Notes: generated by a model from the sequence alone, not told the origin. A DNA stretch of 61,924 bases from Trichomonas tenax (GCA_023091735.1 JALKBU010000199.1:1-61924); one strand, 5' to 3'. Positions 1 to 10,116 are shown, counted from the first letter of the stretch. Program-made: numbers and translations.

Positions 1-127
1 ATACATTTTATAAAGTCAGGAATTCCAAAATAAAATTAACGTTAGTTTTGTAAGTAATTCAAAAATTTATTTTCTATATGGGGGGACCCTAACTTGTAAA
101 ACTAACTCTGCCGTAAATATATTTAAA

Positions 128-176
128 TAGATGTTCGTGGAAGCCATGGCGCAGTCGTGGATTACGCGAACATCTA
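128..176. repeat. Hairpin-forming inverted repeat
   Basis: A perfect 10-bp inverted repeat, TAGATGTTCG at 128-137 and CGAACATCTA at 167-176, encloses a relatively GC-rich 29-nt loop. No gene is assigned. It is the first of several strong hairpins in the leftmost 1.1 kb. Confidence 0.5.
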
Positions 177-344
177 ATTACTAACTAAGAAAAGAATAAA
201 ACTGAATAAATTTCTCTCATAACCTACAAAAATTATTTTTGAAATTTCCTACCCCTAAAATCCTTGCCACTCTGCGGTTTAACCTGGTAGGAGTTTTCGC
301 TATCTTTTCCTAGTTAGTTAGTTTTGTCATTTCTGTTGTCTCTT

Positions 345-412
345 TTTTCAACATTTTTGCAATATGATGGCAAAGACATCACCGTGCGAAATGTTAATTA
401 CTAACTGACGTT
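345..412. repeat. Diverged copy of the hairpin repeat at 928-990
   Basis: The stretch from about 364 to 407 is nearly identical in direct orientation to 940-984; both contain GATGGCAAAGACATCAC, then GTGCGAAATGTTAAT, then an ACTAAC word. In this copy the left hairpin arm has mutated, so the perfect stem of the downstream copy is lost. The short ORF at 413 starts directly after it. Confidence 0.7.
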
Positions 413-646
413 ATGATATTTCATCAGATACCAGAATACAACACCGGTTTAAGCATTGATCATCCAGGAAGTCACATTCATTCAGTTTACGGAAACACTG
501 CCGACACTGGTTCAGGCACTGATTACATGCCGCCATTTATGACTGTTTATGCGTGGTATATAGGGCTTATTAATAAACCACTTTTGACTTCATATTTTAA
601 AAAATTAATTTTTGACCATTTCCCGAAAATATTTTTATCTACCTAA
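413..646 (+). CDS. Short ORF with tail-collar-like wording (doubtful)
   Basis: A 77-codon ORF starting at ATG, embedded in the repeat region. Its middle part (DHPGSHIHS, then DTGSGTDYMPPFMTVYAW) recalls the H-x-H followed by MPPY/F-x-x-x-Y pattern seen near the ends of some phage short tail fibre or collar proteins. That is a resemblance of wording only. The last third is Lys/Leu/Phe-rich and looks like read-through into AT-rich spacer. A TAA lies in frame six codons upstream of the ATG. It may be a fragment carried by the surrounding repeat rather than a functional gene. Confidence 0.25.
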   Translation: MIFHQIPEYNTGLSIDHPGSHIHSVYGNTADTGSGTDYMPPFMTVYAWYIGLINKPLLTSYFKKLIFDHFPKIFLST

Positions 647-927
647 CAACAATCGCATGACAAAATAAATTTTATCATTAATGGAAAAATAAATTATATC
701 ATACATTTAAAATAAAAATTAACGCTGATTTTGAAATTTATGAAATCTTTAATTCCCTATAGAGGAGCGAGGGCTATTTTTAAGAGCTTGACATTTTTTA
801 AAGTCATAAGATTTAAAATTAATAATAACGTTTGTTTTGAAAGAATTGAAAAATTTAATTCCTACATTGGGGGCCCGAGTTTGCACCATTGACTCTGACA
901 AGGTCTGATGTGTAAGTGTCATACATC

Positions 928-990
928 AACATTTCGCACTGTGATGGCAAAGACATCACAGTGCGAAATGTTAATAACTAACTTCACAAC
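928..990. repeat. Perfect 19-bp hairpin, second copy of a direct repeat
   Basis: AACATTTCGCACTGTGATG at 928-946 pairs perfectly with 954-972 around a 7-nt loop (GCAAAGA). The right arm and what follows repeat the block at 364-407. A separate 9-bp hairpin, CATGAAGGC at 1042-1050 with GCCTTCATG at 1058-1066, lies 70 bp further on. Such a long perfect stem in AT-rich spacer suggests a mobile-element terminus or a structured transcript, but I cannot say which. Confidence 0.7.
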
Positions 991-1386
991 ATCGAAGACT
1001 GCGAATCAGGCACTGGGACACCAAGTATAGCATCTAAGTATCATGAAGGCCACGTATGCCTTCATGCACTTTCGAAGCTCTGTCTAGATGACCCATTGAA
1101 AAATGACACTTTTTGTAAACTGCGCCAAATCTATTTCTGACAAATATGACACTTTACAATTTATCAATCCGACGCTTTACAAAAATACGTTAGTTGGATT
1201 TGTCCAGCACTCCTTAAAAATAAAGTAAAAGTGAAAATTGTGAGAGGGCAATTTATAATTTTTGTCTAAGGGCTTTATTACATTGTTTTTTTGCACTGAC
1301 ATATAATGATATATCGAAATAATGAAACAAACACCAAAAAATATATAATTTTTTTTTGAAAAAACGGTCAATATTATAAATTTTTA
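991..1386. other. Gene-free spacer before the TFIIS-like gene
   Basis: It contains the 1042-1066 hairpin and otherwise no supported gene. A frame open across about 985-1140 has no ATG and looks like a random or relic frame. TGACACTTT-like words at about 1105 and 1148 resemble sequences seen upstream of other genes here. Confidence 0.5.
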
Positions 1387-2103
1387 ATGAGTGACAATTT
1401 GAAGCGAAATTATGTTAGAAGGAAGAAATATCTCAATGACAGTTACGAGACAATCAAACAGACACTCGAATTCATACGAATTGCCGGCAAACTGGACCTC
1501 ACTGACGAAGAAATACACAAACAAGCGATTGAACACGCGCAGGCCATTGAAGCTGCCTGCTGGAACCCTCACCTCAGACTAACAGCGAAAGAATACGAAG
1601 ATATAACGAGCCACAAAACGAAAGACTTGTGTTGCGCATTAACACAAAAATATATTCCTTCACTTGTCGCGCAGTCTCTTAAGCAACAAATTCCGAGACA
1701 GCAGGTACCGCCACAACCATCTGAAACGCCCGAAATCAAATCGCCACAAGTTTTATTTTCACCAAAAGTAGAGATGCCTCCAAAGCCATTAAATCCATCA
1801 CCATCGTTCCCAATACCTGTGTCTATCAACAGACCGCAAACGCCTCACGCGTTTCCGATTCCTATTGTACCGAGATCAGCGCCATCTGCCCCACCACCAA
1901 TGTTTAATGACGATTTCTTCATGGGCGATATGGACTTGAAGCCGGATAAACTTGACTATGTCCCGAGTTTCGATACTTCCGTTGATCCTTTCGTCGATAA
2001 CATGGACGACTTCAATGATTTCGATGATCCTCTGAACAAAATGGTAGATCTGTCAATAGGAAACTATGACAACCAATTTGATCGGGTTCATACGTTTGAG
2101 TAG
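1387..2103 (+). CDS. TFIIS central-domain-like protein with acidic C-terminus
   Basis: 238 residues from ATG. Residues about 15-95 are helical, with the pattern A-x-x-IE-x-A-C-W (EHAQAIEAACWNPH), then a Tyr-containing helix and HKTKDLCCAL. This recalls the TFIIS central (TFS2M) domain signature, in which an A-x-x-IE helix is followed by Y...K-x-R/T. Short proteins of this kind are, as I recall, a recurring trichomonad family. Residues about 105-175 are Pro/Gln/Ser-rich and probably disordered. The C-terminus is strongly acidic (DNMDDFNDFDDP), as in transcription activation regions. A role in transcription is inference; the zinc ribbon of true TFIIS is absent. The gene stands alone, with a hairpin-rich spacer upstream. 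Confidence 0.65.
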   Translation: MSDNLKRNYVRRKKYLNDSYETIKQTLEFIRIAGKLDLTDEEIHKQAIEHAQAIEAACWNPHLRLTAKEYEDITSHKTKDLCCALTQKYIPSLVAQSLKQQIPRQQVPPQPSETPEIKSPQVLFSPKVEMPPKPLNPSPSFPIPVSINRPQTPHAFPIPIVPRSAPSAPPPMFNDDFFMGDMDLKPDKLDYVPSFDTSVDPFVDNMDDFNDFDDPLNKMVDLSIGNYDNQFDRVHTFE

Positions 2104-2539
2104 GTTTTTTAATATTTTCTCTGTTGTTTCAATTTCTGTTATTTAAGCTATCAGAATGTTTATAATTAAATTTGTGGATTATAGTATTACCTTTATTTGT
2201 GCAATTAATATAGTTTCTTTCGTTTTTAGATTAGGCCATAAACATTTTCATTATATCGTATTATTAATTTCCTAAAATCACTTTCTTAATTTTTTAAATT
2301 TTATATGTTTCAGAATTTATATTTCTAATTTTGAAAGATATGTTCGATAATTGTATCATATAGTTCATTTTAAAATCAAGTGTAAATTATTTTTGGCTTC
2401 TGTCAATCTAGATGGAAAAATATAAATTATATTTTTATAGTAGAAATATTTTATCGTAAATTCACAAATATTGAATACATTAAAATCGAGAGATATTAAT
2501 AATTTTGTTGCATATGGATTAGTAAGCTTCGAATCTAAA
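2104..2539. other. Convergent spacer
   Basis: AT-rich spacer between the 3' ends of two convergent genes. I see no gene, RNA or strong repeat in it. Confidence 0.5.
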
Positions 2540-2896
2540 TTAATTTAACGGATTGTTGTCTAATTGCATATTATCGATCCAGAATCTAAGGTTGTTAAGT
2601 TTGAAGAGCTTCTTTTGTAATTCATCGACAGCATCTTTAAGTTCTTTGCGGCTTCTTTCGATTTGATCATCGATATCTTCATCAACCTCGACATCCTCCG
2701 GCTGCCCAATCGTTGTCATAATTTGAGAGAGAAGATTGGAGTGTTCTGTGTACTGACGAAGAAATTCTTGTGTATTTAAAGATCTTTCTGGCTTAAGAAT
2801 TGGATCTGTTTGGTTAATTGACTCAGTGATAAGCATATTCGCAAGTCTCACCATTGCCTGGACGTGCTCATGCGCTTCTTTTGTTGAACGAGTCAT
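2540..2896 (-). CDS. Small helical protein, possibly Mediator-subunit-like
   Basis: 118 residues from ATG, almost all predicted helix. An N-terminal helix (about 1-30) is followed by a linker rich in Asp and Glu (VEVDEDIDDQ) and a C-terminal coiled coil ending in LQKKLFKLNNLRFWIDNMQL. Size, composition and the closing leucine/tryptophan helix resemble small Mediator subunits such as Med30, whose C-terminus has a similar L-x-x-L-x-x-L-I-W-D-I pattern. That is a weak, fold-level resemblance and I would not name it on this basis. A TTACATGTCA motif lies about 36 bp upstream of the ATG, at 2932-2941. Confidence 0.6.
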   Translation of the reverse strand: MTRSTKEAHEHVQAMVRLANMLITESINQTDPILKPERSLNTQEFLRQYTEHSNLLSQIMTTIGQPEDVEVDEDIDDQIERSRKELKDAVDELQKKLFKLNNLRFWIDNMQLDNNPLN

Positions 2897-4417
2897 GAAA
2901 GTGAAACAAAAGTGACTTTGTCAAAAAATACTTACATGTCAAAAAATATAACAATTTTTCCACATCATCACAAAATAAAGAATCACATGATATGAATTCT
3001 AAAATAAATCAAGTTCCAACAGCAGCATTCAATATTCAGTGTTCTTGGAAAATTATTCAAATTTATTATTAATTTGCTTGATCTAGCCGCTTCAAGTAAT
3101 GTCCAAACAAACGTAGAAATTCAATTTTTATCCTATAAGACATTCGATCTTTAATTGATTTGTATATTGCATGCATTCCTTGTTCCGTCATAATAAATGT
3201 TCCAACTAAGTATGCAGAAAGGGTCACTTTTTGCTCGGTTATTTGGGAGGGGCTACGCCAAAAATAATATAAACCATTTAAAATTATTAAGATATATAAT
3301 TTGATACAAGGGGAGAAGTGTCGGGGTTAAAATCAATTTTATTATGTCGGAGAGAGAACTTCTCGATTCGCAATTTATGATCAAACTAAACAACACGGCT
3401 TGACTCGAAAACAAGCAATTTAAAAATGTCAAAAACTCATAGGCAACTTCATTGCCAAGCAAAACGGCCAAAAAAGCAACAACCTGTAAACGGCAAAATG
3501 AAGATTTTGTTTGTTTTTAAAAAACTCGGAAACCTATAACTTATGAGCACACGAGACTTCGTGTGCTTATTATATACCTACTGGGCATTAATATATCCCA
3601 TATAACATTAGGTCAAATCATGCTCTATCATATCGAACTCCCCTTACCAAGAAACTATTTTCAATAGCCTAAAAGCCAAATTGTCAGACACGTTGTAAAG
3701 TGACAGATTGTCATATTTTTAGCATTGAAAATAGCAAAAAAAAAAAAACGATTAAAAATATGATAAATAAAGTGTCAAATGTCAAAGTTATTTATTGAAC
3801 AAATGGAAAATTGGGAAAATGTTTTAAAGTTCCTCCTAAATTGTGAAAAGTAACGATAGACCACTCTATCGTCCAATCATTTTGATTTTGGTGCAATATC
3901 TCGGCGTTGATATAACTTAATCTGTTTCTTTCATCACGGCCAGATACTGCAGCCATATAGCAATCATTCCTTAGTTCAATCTCAACAACTTTAAAATAAC
4001 ATCATTATTCAATTTGATTATCTCGCCAAAAAAACTCTGAAATATATCAAAAAACCATACGAAATTCGAAACAGCATCGTACACATATTAGTCTTATATG
4101 TATGTACAAGTCTAATTCTATATGATGTATAAATCAGAATATTGAAATTTCAGCTATTCTGAATTAGTATTATAAAATGTGTTTTTATATATTAACTACT
4201 ATTCTAAAGTATAGTGTATCAAGTGATGTATTTCTTGGAATATGTAATCAATCTCTAGATATGTGGGAAGAAAAGCAGAATGAATTCATTAGCAATTTAA
4301 CCTTAAATTTTTATATTATTTTGACAATATTAGTTTACAAAATATTTTGATTGTCAAAATTGTATTTTACATTGTCAAAAAATCAAAATCAAAAATTTTG
4401 AAGCAAAAATTAATTGA
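2897..4417. other. 1.5-kb divergent spacer with promoter-like motifs and a hairpin
   Basis: It separates two divergently transcribed genes. On the left are TTGTCAAAA and TTACATGTCA (2932-2941). At 3546-3567 there is a 9-bp hairpin with a GACT loop (AGCACACGA with TCGTGTGCT). On the right, at about 4347-4385, ATTGTCAAAA occurs twice, the second copy as TTTACATTGTCAAAA, just before the Sec24-like gene. No coding region of quality is seen. Confidence 0.5.
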
Positions 4418-6388
4418 ATGTTACTGAAACTTGTAGAATCCAAGGACTTGGGAGAAGACTCCCCTTGGAATAGCAAGGAAAGAACCAGTGAAGATCTGTT
4501 TCCGCCTTATTTTCGGCCAACAATTCAAGTTTTTCCGCGATCTCCTGATATATTGCGAACATCAGGCATTCCATTGGCAGTAACATTGGAACCAGGTAAA
4601 GTTCAGATCCAAGAACCAGCAGATGTCTCTGAGATTGGAATTCTCAAGTGTAACAGCTGTTCTGCATTCCACAATATGTGGTGTCGCATTATAAACAACA
4701 GAACATGGACTTGTCCTATATGCAATCACGAAAATATTTGTGTTTCAGGAGGCCCGAATTTAAATGATCGAGAAGAAAGAAAATCAATTGTTGTGGATCT
4801 TATTGCTCCGAAAATATTTAACGATAATCCTAACATTTGTCCTACATATTTATTTTTGATCGAAATTTCAAAAGAATCGTTAAATTTAAACATTCCTAGA
4901 ACAGTAGCACAGTCTATTTTAGCAAACTTAGAATATATTAACGAAAATGCAAATGTTGCTTTGATAACTTTCGTGAATTATGTTACGGTTTACGATTTAT
5001 CGAAAATGAAAAAAACAACATACTTCGAATATGAAGAATTAGATGTATTTACGAAACCTACAAACTTTGGAAAATACAAAAAGAATTTAATTACATGTTT
5101 GAACGAAATTATCGGATATAAAAATGCACCAAGTGGAAATTGTTATGGAAATGCATTACAAGCTGCAATGCAGATGCTAAATGAAAGTGGAGGCTTAGTT
5201 TTGAGTTTTCTTGCATCAATGCCAAATGTTGGAAATTTGCAAATTATTCCTCGTTCTGCTGAAGAAATCGGAAGAGGAATTAAGATGTATTTACCAAACA
5301 GAAATGGAAATGATGATTTTTATATGAAAGCTTCTTTAAAATGCGCGAAAGCAGGAATTTCAGTCACTGTTTTTTCATTTCCAACAACAAACGAATTAGG
5401 AACGATTGGAGTGCTTCCAAGATTCACAACTGGACACTTATATCATTACAAAGCTACACAGGAAACCATTGGTGCCGATTTGAGAAAGTTGCACAAAGAT
5501 ATATTTGAAACTTTATCAGATGAATATATGTGGAATGCAAAATTGTATTTTTATCTTCATCCATCACTTATTCTCGATAAAATATTCTCAAACGCTTCGC
5601 GAATCGATAGAAATCAGATATCATTATCAGCGCTATCTCCTAAGGATGCAATCAGTCTCCAGTTTAGTTTAGAAGGCCATATAACACAGCCTTTTGTCAT
5701 TATGCAATTTGCTTTGCTGTATACCGACAATCAAAGGAGAAGAAGATTGAGATTATTCACTTTCAACATTACAGCGACATCAGTGTATGAACAGCTCTTT
5801 GAACACATCGATACTCAGGCTCTTTCATCGATAATTGTTAAGTCTGGAGTCCATGCAATGTATTTGCAAGATATTGCTTATGGAAAAGATGCAATTAAAC
5901 TTGCTGCTACAAAAATTCTGTCGAAATCAAAGAAAAACAACTTGCAATTGATATTAACAGGTGCCATTGCTAATGATCTGTTTACTGTTGACAGAGCAAT
6001 TACTTATGATTCACGAATTGAAATGATGTTAAAAGTATCAAAATATGGAGTTATTGATTCGAATTTATTTGCTTATCCCCGTTTAATTGATCTCGAGCAC
6101 AAACTCCACAGACTGCGTGGCTTTGAGACAAGCAATCCTCCTCTTGTCCTTCACACAGCAGAGAAAATCGTTATTTTTGCATTGACATATGAAAATCTTT
6201 TAGAACTCGTTAAAGATCCAGATCAAGTTGATCATACTGTTGCAAAGGAGAACATCATCAATGAGGATGTTAAAAAGATCGTCGAAGAGTGTTATTTACT
6301 TTCCAGACGATGGCTGCCAATAGAGTGTGTTGTTGGAGGCTCAAACTTCGAAAAATATTTAGTTGAATCTCGAGTCTCCAAATATTAA
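4418..6388 (+). CDS. SEC24: Sec24-type COPII coat subunit
   Basis: 656 residues from ATG. Sec24 with Sec23 forms the inner COPII coat and selects cargo for ER export. A four-Cys zinc finger is clear: Cys78-x2-Cys81 (LKCNSCSAFHN) and Cys99-x2-Cys102 (WTCPICNHEN). The vWA-like trunk follows (SIVVDLIAP, then YLFLIEIS; GGLVLSFLASMPNVG; FYMKASLKCAKAGISVTVFS). Beta-sandwich, helical and gelsolin-like parts fill the remainder, including VIMQFALLYT and LSRRWLPIECVVGG near the end. The Pro/Gln-rich N-terminal extension of fungal and animal Sec24 is almost absent, so the protein is shorter than the usual 750-1000 residues. Two TGTCAAAA-type motifs lie within 75 bp upstream. Sec23 was considered, but the trunk wording fits Sec24 better. 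Confidence 0.9.
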   Translation: MLLKLVESKDLGEDSPWNSKERTSEDLFPPYFRPTIQVFPRSPDILRTSGIPLAVTLEPGKVQIQEPADVSEIGILKCNSCSAFHNMWCRIINNRTWTCPICNHENICVSGGPNLNDREERKSIVVDLIAPKIFNDNPNICPTYLFLIEISKESLNLNIPRTVAQSILANLEYINENANVALITFVNYVTVYDLSKMKKTTYFEYEELDVFTKPTNFGKYKKNLITCLNEIIGYKNAPSGNCYGNALQAAMQMLNESGGLVLSFLASMPNVGNLQIIPRSAEEIGRGIKMYLPNRNGNDDFYMKASLKCAKAGISVTVFSFPTTNELGTIGVLPRFTTGHLYHYKATQETIGADLRKLHKDIFETLSDEYMWNAKLYFYLHPSLILDKIFSNASRIDRNQISLSALSPKDAISLQFSLEGHITQPFVIMQFALLYTDNQRRRRLRLFTFNITATSVYEQLFEHIDTQALSSIIVKSGVHAMYLQDIAYGKDAIKLAATKILSKSKKNNLQLILTGAIANDLFTVDRAITYDSRIEMMLKVSKYGVIDSNLFAYPRLIDLEHKLHRLRGFETSNPPLVLHTAEKIVIFALTYENLLELVKDPDQVDHTVAKENIINEDVKKIVEECYLLSRRWLPIECVVGGSNFEKYLVESRVSKY

Positions 6389-6714
6389 TAATAAATCTTT
6401 CTTTATGCAAATTTAATATCACCATAGATTATATCTGTTTATTAATTTTCTTTGAATAATTTTAAATATAATCAAAATATACCAAAAATTTGCAGGCTAT
6501 GTCTTATTGACTTAGGGAACGTATTTACAAAATACAAACATACTAATAATACATTTGAATATTATTGAGATAATATTTTGTGAATATTTCAAATTTGTAC
6601 ATGAAATTCACTGGAACCTCATGTTTTTGGATGGTGTCAAACTATATTTGTGATATTAATGAAAGAAATGTATTTTTGAATTTTGAAATCATATGAAAAG
6701 CAATCAGAATTCAG
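6389..6714. other. Convergent spacer
   Basis: AT-rich spacer between convergent genes; nothing further recognised. Confidence 0.4.
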
Positions 6715-7179
6715 TTAGTTGTAGTCTAGTTCATGTTTAAAGAATATGTTATTGTGATACCAAAATTCAACTTTATAATGTCCAGTATCTGGAATAAGAA
6801 TTGAGAAATTGCAGTAATTTTTGGTCTCTGTGAGCATATGGAAGTCTAATCTACCGAATGCCCATGAATTATGTTCATTTCGAAAAAGAATATGCAGATG
6901 TTCAATGAAATTATCATATGTTACTCTGAAAATGTAATCAATTTTGAACGATATATCGAATAAATTCAATCTTTGGCTTAAATCTATTTTCTTTATGAAA
7001 TACGTTTCGTTTCTGTTGTCAGGAAGCTTCGCGAGTCGATCAAAGTGGTCGAAATTTACATTGACGCCAACGAGGAAACATAAAATGAAAACAATCGTTG
7101 CAACATAAATTCGATTTAAGTTCGAAAGATCAATGTGATATATTTTCATTTTGATGAAAAGTGATATAAAATCTGACAT
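6715..7179 (-). CDS. Single-pass membrane protein, unknown function
   Basis: 154 residues from ATG. A short basic N-terminus is followed by one hydrophobic segment at about 24-40 (YVATIVFILCFLVGVNV), which suggests a signal anchor with the remaining 110 residues outside the cytoplasm. That part has alternating hydrophobic strands (LNLFDISFKIDYIFRVTYD; YKVEFWYHNNIFF) consistent with a beta-sandwich, and potential N-glycosylation sites (NRNETY, NYCNFS). I do not recognise a family. The ATG lies immediately after a TTTTTGACAA word. Confidence 0.55.
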   Translation of the reverse strand: MSDFISLFIKMKIYHIDLSNLNRIYVATIVFILCFLVGVNVNFDHFDRLAKLPDNRNETYFIKKIDLSQRLNLFDISFKIDYIFRVTYDNFIEHLHILFRNEHNSWAFGRLDFHMLTETKNYCNFSILIPDTGHYKVEFWYHNNIFFKHELDYN

Positions 7180-7700
7180 TTGTCAAAAATTCTAGAGACT
7201 ATTGATTCTTCTATATGGACATCAATAAATGCATTTGACCAATAAATTTATTATTACATTATAAAGAACTATACAGTGCATCTAATATTTAATTGTTTAA
7301 AACTAAACACAGAAATTAACTTCAATAATCGACCTGAAAATTAACAGTGTCAGCATGATATTCATTGCTAATATTGACACAATTAAATCAATTTTGAAAA
7401 ATAACCTCAGTACCATATCCATCTGCATCATGAGATCTATATGAATTATAAATATTTTTGTTAATATAAGAATCAATTTGCTTCATATATTATCTTTGAA
7501 TCTTAACGCTAACTCAATAAATATGAACAAAAAATTAATATAATTTGTAATAAAAAATTCATAGTAATTTAATAAACAAACAGTCATGATAATGAAAATA
7601 ACTCATGTTTGGAGCTATTGTTGTTGATTGTGGAGCTTCAATAAATGAAAATTATTTTTGTAATAAATAAAAATCGTTAAACTCTCCATTCCAATGTAAA
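7180..7700. other. Spacer between minus-strand genes
   Basis: AT-rich; no gene, RNA or strong repeat seen. Confidence 0.4.
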
Positions 7701-8249
7701 TTAGAATGTCTGTGCGAATCTCTGTACAGGGATGCCAGAAATTGGCCTTATTGTGAGGTTTTGTCTTTCTTCATCATTTAATATTCGTGTAGAAAGCTCC
7801 TCACTGATGTCAGTCTTCACAGGCGTCGGCGTGTAATCGAATTCGTAATCATAAGTCATTCTGCAATTTGATCTGCTTTTGACGGGCCTAAATGAATAAT
7901 TTTGTGTTCTAGACGTCTCCATTTGGCTGAAAGATCTGCTTCGAACTTGCGTTGTTTGGGCTGAAGGAGACAATGATTTAGTTTGTACAAAGCTGAATTG
8001 CAAATTTGGTCGATTTGGTTCAAGATTTTTATGAAACGGATGCGGATATGTTCTTTTTGCGGACCTAAATATAGGTTCCTTCCACACATGTGGCGTATCA
8101 CTCTTTCTTTGCGAAAAAAGATTTTGATTTTTCGTATTTGTAATGAATTCTTGGTTCTCAGGCGTCATCTCCGATAAATTAATGGCCTTTATGTCCTTGT
8201 TCTTCGCTTGGAGGCAGGATAAACTTCTCCTGTTCCAACTTAAATTCAT
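7701..8249 (-). CDS. Basic, probably disordered protein of unknown function
   Basis: 182 residues if the first ATG (8249) is used: MNLSWNRRSLSCLQAKNKD. The reading frame is open 30 codons further upstream, where a TTG at 8339 would read M-G-C-A-Q-S-K-S, exactly the form of an N-myristoylation and palmitoylation signal, but that codon is not ATG. The protein is rich in Arg, Ser, Pro and Gln, with repeated R-S-F/R-S-R-S words (VRSRSFSQMETSRTQ; RPVKSRSNCRM) suggesting many phosphorylation sites and little fold. It ends in a short motif-like tail (RPISGIPVQRFAQTF). I do not recognise a family. Confidence 0.5.
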   Translation of the reverse strand: MNLSWNRRSLSCLQAKNKDIKAINLSEMTPENQEFITNTKNQNLFSQRKSDTPHVWKEPIFRSAKRTYPHPFHKNLEPNRPNLQFSFVQTKSLSPSAQTTQVRSRSFSQMETSRTQNYSFRPVKSRSNCRMTYDYEFDYTPTPVKTDISEELSTRILNDEERQNLTIRPISGIPVQRFAQTF

Positions 8250-9063
8250 GTACAAAAGAATAAAATATTGTAAACCATTGAAAAAACATATTATTCTTAT
8301 TTTGATGAATATAGAACTCTTAGATTGTGCACATCCCAAAATTTATGTTTGTGAGGCCCAGATTTCGATATTGTGGTTCAAAATGTCATCTTCGTTTTTT
8401 GATATTTGAGGCTTTTATATCGTATCAGAGATCGTTTTATCGAATTTCTGTTGATTCTGGAATGCTTGGAATGGCCAAATGAGGTTGTTGAATATTTTGA
8501 TTTTATATTGTTTACATTCAGCCACTGGGAGTGTTATAAATGATTTTTAATGGATTTTGTGAATGCGCTGTGAGATTTATGGTCATATCTTATGAATGTT
8601 TCGCTAATCGAATTGAGTTCCTTATATAAAGAAGCTTATAACGCATAAATTCCGATGGAACTTTTGATTTTCTTTATGTTGCATAAATATGGAGTGCTCA
8701 AAAAGTTATATTGAATTTGATATTTTCAATATTGTCATTTAACCTTGAACTGCATAAGAATACTCATAAAATCCATTGAGTTATTTACATATTGGTCCTT
8801 TTATATTCATCAGAAATGATGATTCAAATATGAACAAATATGTGGATAATTCATTAAACAGAGATATAAAGATTCATCTATATTCGATACACATAATAAT
8901 TATGAATGAGTAATATGCAGTTCAACCACAATATCAATATTTTTGATCCTATTTTTCAATAGCATCATAAAATTAGAATATACAAATGTGATATAAGTTA
9001 TTTTGTGTATTTGTTGTTTGAAATAAAATATATAATTTTTTCATATATCAAAAACAAACAAAT
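8250..9063. other. Spacer, 0.8 kb
   Basis: The first 90 bp continue the open frame of the neighbouring gene without an ATG. The remainder is AT-rich with no recognisable feature. Confidence 0.4.
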
Positions 9064-10116
9064 TTATTCCTGCTCTTCAAGATACTTGACAATCTTTTCT
9101 GTGGATGCATCTTCTCTATCAATGAATGCATGTTCGAGTTGAATGCATCTTTTGTTGATTTGAGAAAGCTGATCTGCAAGGAATGAAAACTGTTCAGGAA
9201 CTTGATAGTTTGCGACTTCTTTTTGGTATATAGCAAGCTTCCAACACAAACCACGAACAATTTGCAACTGAGTATGCAATTGAGAAATAAAATCGTAAGA
9301 AACAGGTGTAACGTCAGGTTCAGGTAACTCATGAACCTTCTGATTATCGATTTCTTCAAGATGCATAATTAAATCTTTGTCGTGTTGTAATTTTTCTGTA
9401 AGCAACACATCCATCGTCTTGAGAGCTCTGTTTTGTTCCTCCAATGCATTTGCTTTCTTTTGATATTTCGAAACTTTTTCCTTCAAATCAGCAACATCTT
9501 TAACGAGTTGTTGTTTTTGGGAGACGAGAGTGTCAACACCACTTCGAATTTTCTTTCCTGCTTCGTTAATTTCGTCGAGTCTTTTTGCATCAACGAATGT
9601 TGATTGTGCTTTAGAAACTAAAGCTTGAAGAGCCTGTAATTCATCTGCTCTCTTCTTTGAAGTACCTCCTGACTGTATAATTGCATCCAAATCATAATCT
9701 TCGCCAACTTCTGCGATTAAATCATTTTGAATTTGTTTTAATTCTTCAGATAAAGCATCACTCTGTTGCATAAGTTGTGCAGCGATTTCATCTGAAGTGT
9801 CTGGTTGTGGTGGTGGAGCTTGTTTCGTTTCACGCCGAATTATTTCTGTTTGATATTTGTTAATTCTTGTATTTTCGTGTTCTACAGCTTTTGTGAGGTT
9901 CGCAACTTGTCTCTCAAGGTCAGCGAGTTCGCGCTGCTTCTTTTCTTTAGATACATCTTCTTGTAACATCGCTGCAGCTTCTTTCGCTTGTATCTCTTTC
10001 TCTATCACTTTTATCTCGGCTTTGAGAGTGCTGATTTGTTCGTCCAATGGATCGTTTTCATTGTACTGCTGCGGAGGAGAAATATCGTAGTTATTGTCGC
10101 CAAGACCGAAAAGCAT
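9064..10116 (-). CDS. Long coiled-coil protein
   Basis: 350 residues from ATG (MLFGLGDNNYD). Heptad-rich segments cover about 25-110 (LDEQISTLKAEIKVIEKEIQ), 130-250 and the C-terminal 60 residues, broken by a short proline-rich hinge (QAPPPQPDTS, about 110). A glycine-containing turn (IIQSGGTSKKRADEL) sits between coils. The pattern of several coils with short breaks is like structural or intraflagellar-transport-type proteins, but no family signature decides this. Two TGNCATGTAA motifs lie 42-71 bp upstream of the ATG. Confidence 0.7.
   Translation of the reverse strand: MLFGLGDNNYDISPPQQYNENDPLDEQISTLKAEIKVIEKEIQAKEAAAMLQEDVSKEKKQRELADLERQVANLTKAVEHENTRINKYQTEIIRRETKQAPPPQPDTSDEIAAQLMQQSDALSEELKQIQNDLIAEVGEDYDLDAIIQSGGTSKKRADELQALQALVSKAQSTFVDAKRLDEINEAGKKIRSGVDTLVSQKQQLVKDVADLKEKVSKYQKKANALEEQNRALKTMDVLLTEKLQHDKDLIMHLEEIDNQKVHELPEPDVTPVSYDFISQLHTQLQIVRGLCWKLAIYQKEVANYQVPEQFSFLADQLSQINKRCIQLEHAFIDREDASTEKIVKYLEEQE

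Larger units (their letters stand above)
3..885. repeat. Three degenerate copies of an about 90-bp repeat
   Basis: Three blocks at about 3-95, 703-775 and 791-885 share the same order of short words: an ACATTTT start (clearest in the first and third), an AAAATTAACG or ATAACG word followed by GTTTTG or ATTTTG, a T/A tract, and a G-run (GGGGGG, GAGGAGCGAG, GGGGGCCCGAG). The first and third copies are the closest by eye. They lie in direct orientation and flank the short ORF at 413-646. I do not recognise the family. They could be relics of a mobile element or of a tandem repeat unit. Confidence 0.5.

Noticed and set aside
3253..3471. 72-codon minus ORF
   Set aside because: AT-spacer composition, mostly hydrophobic noise, no motif and no promoter-like site in the right position.
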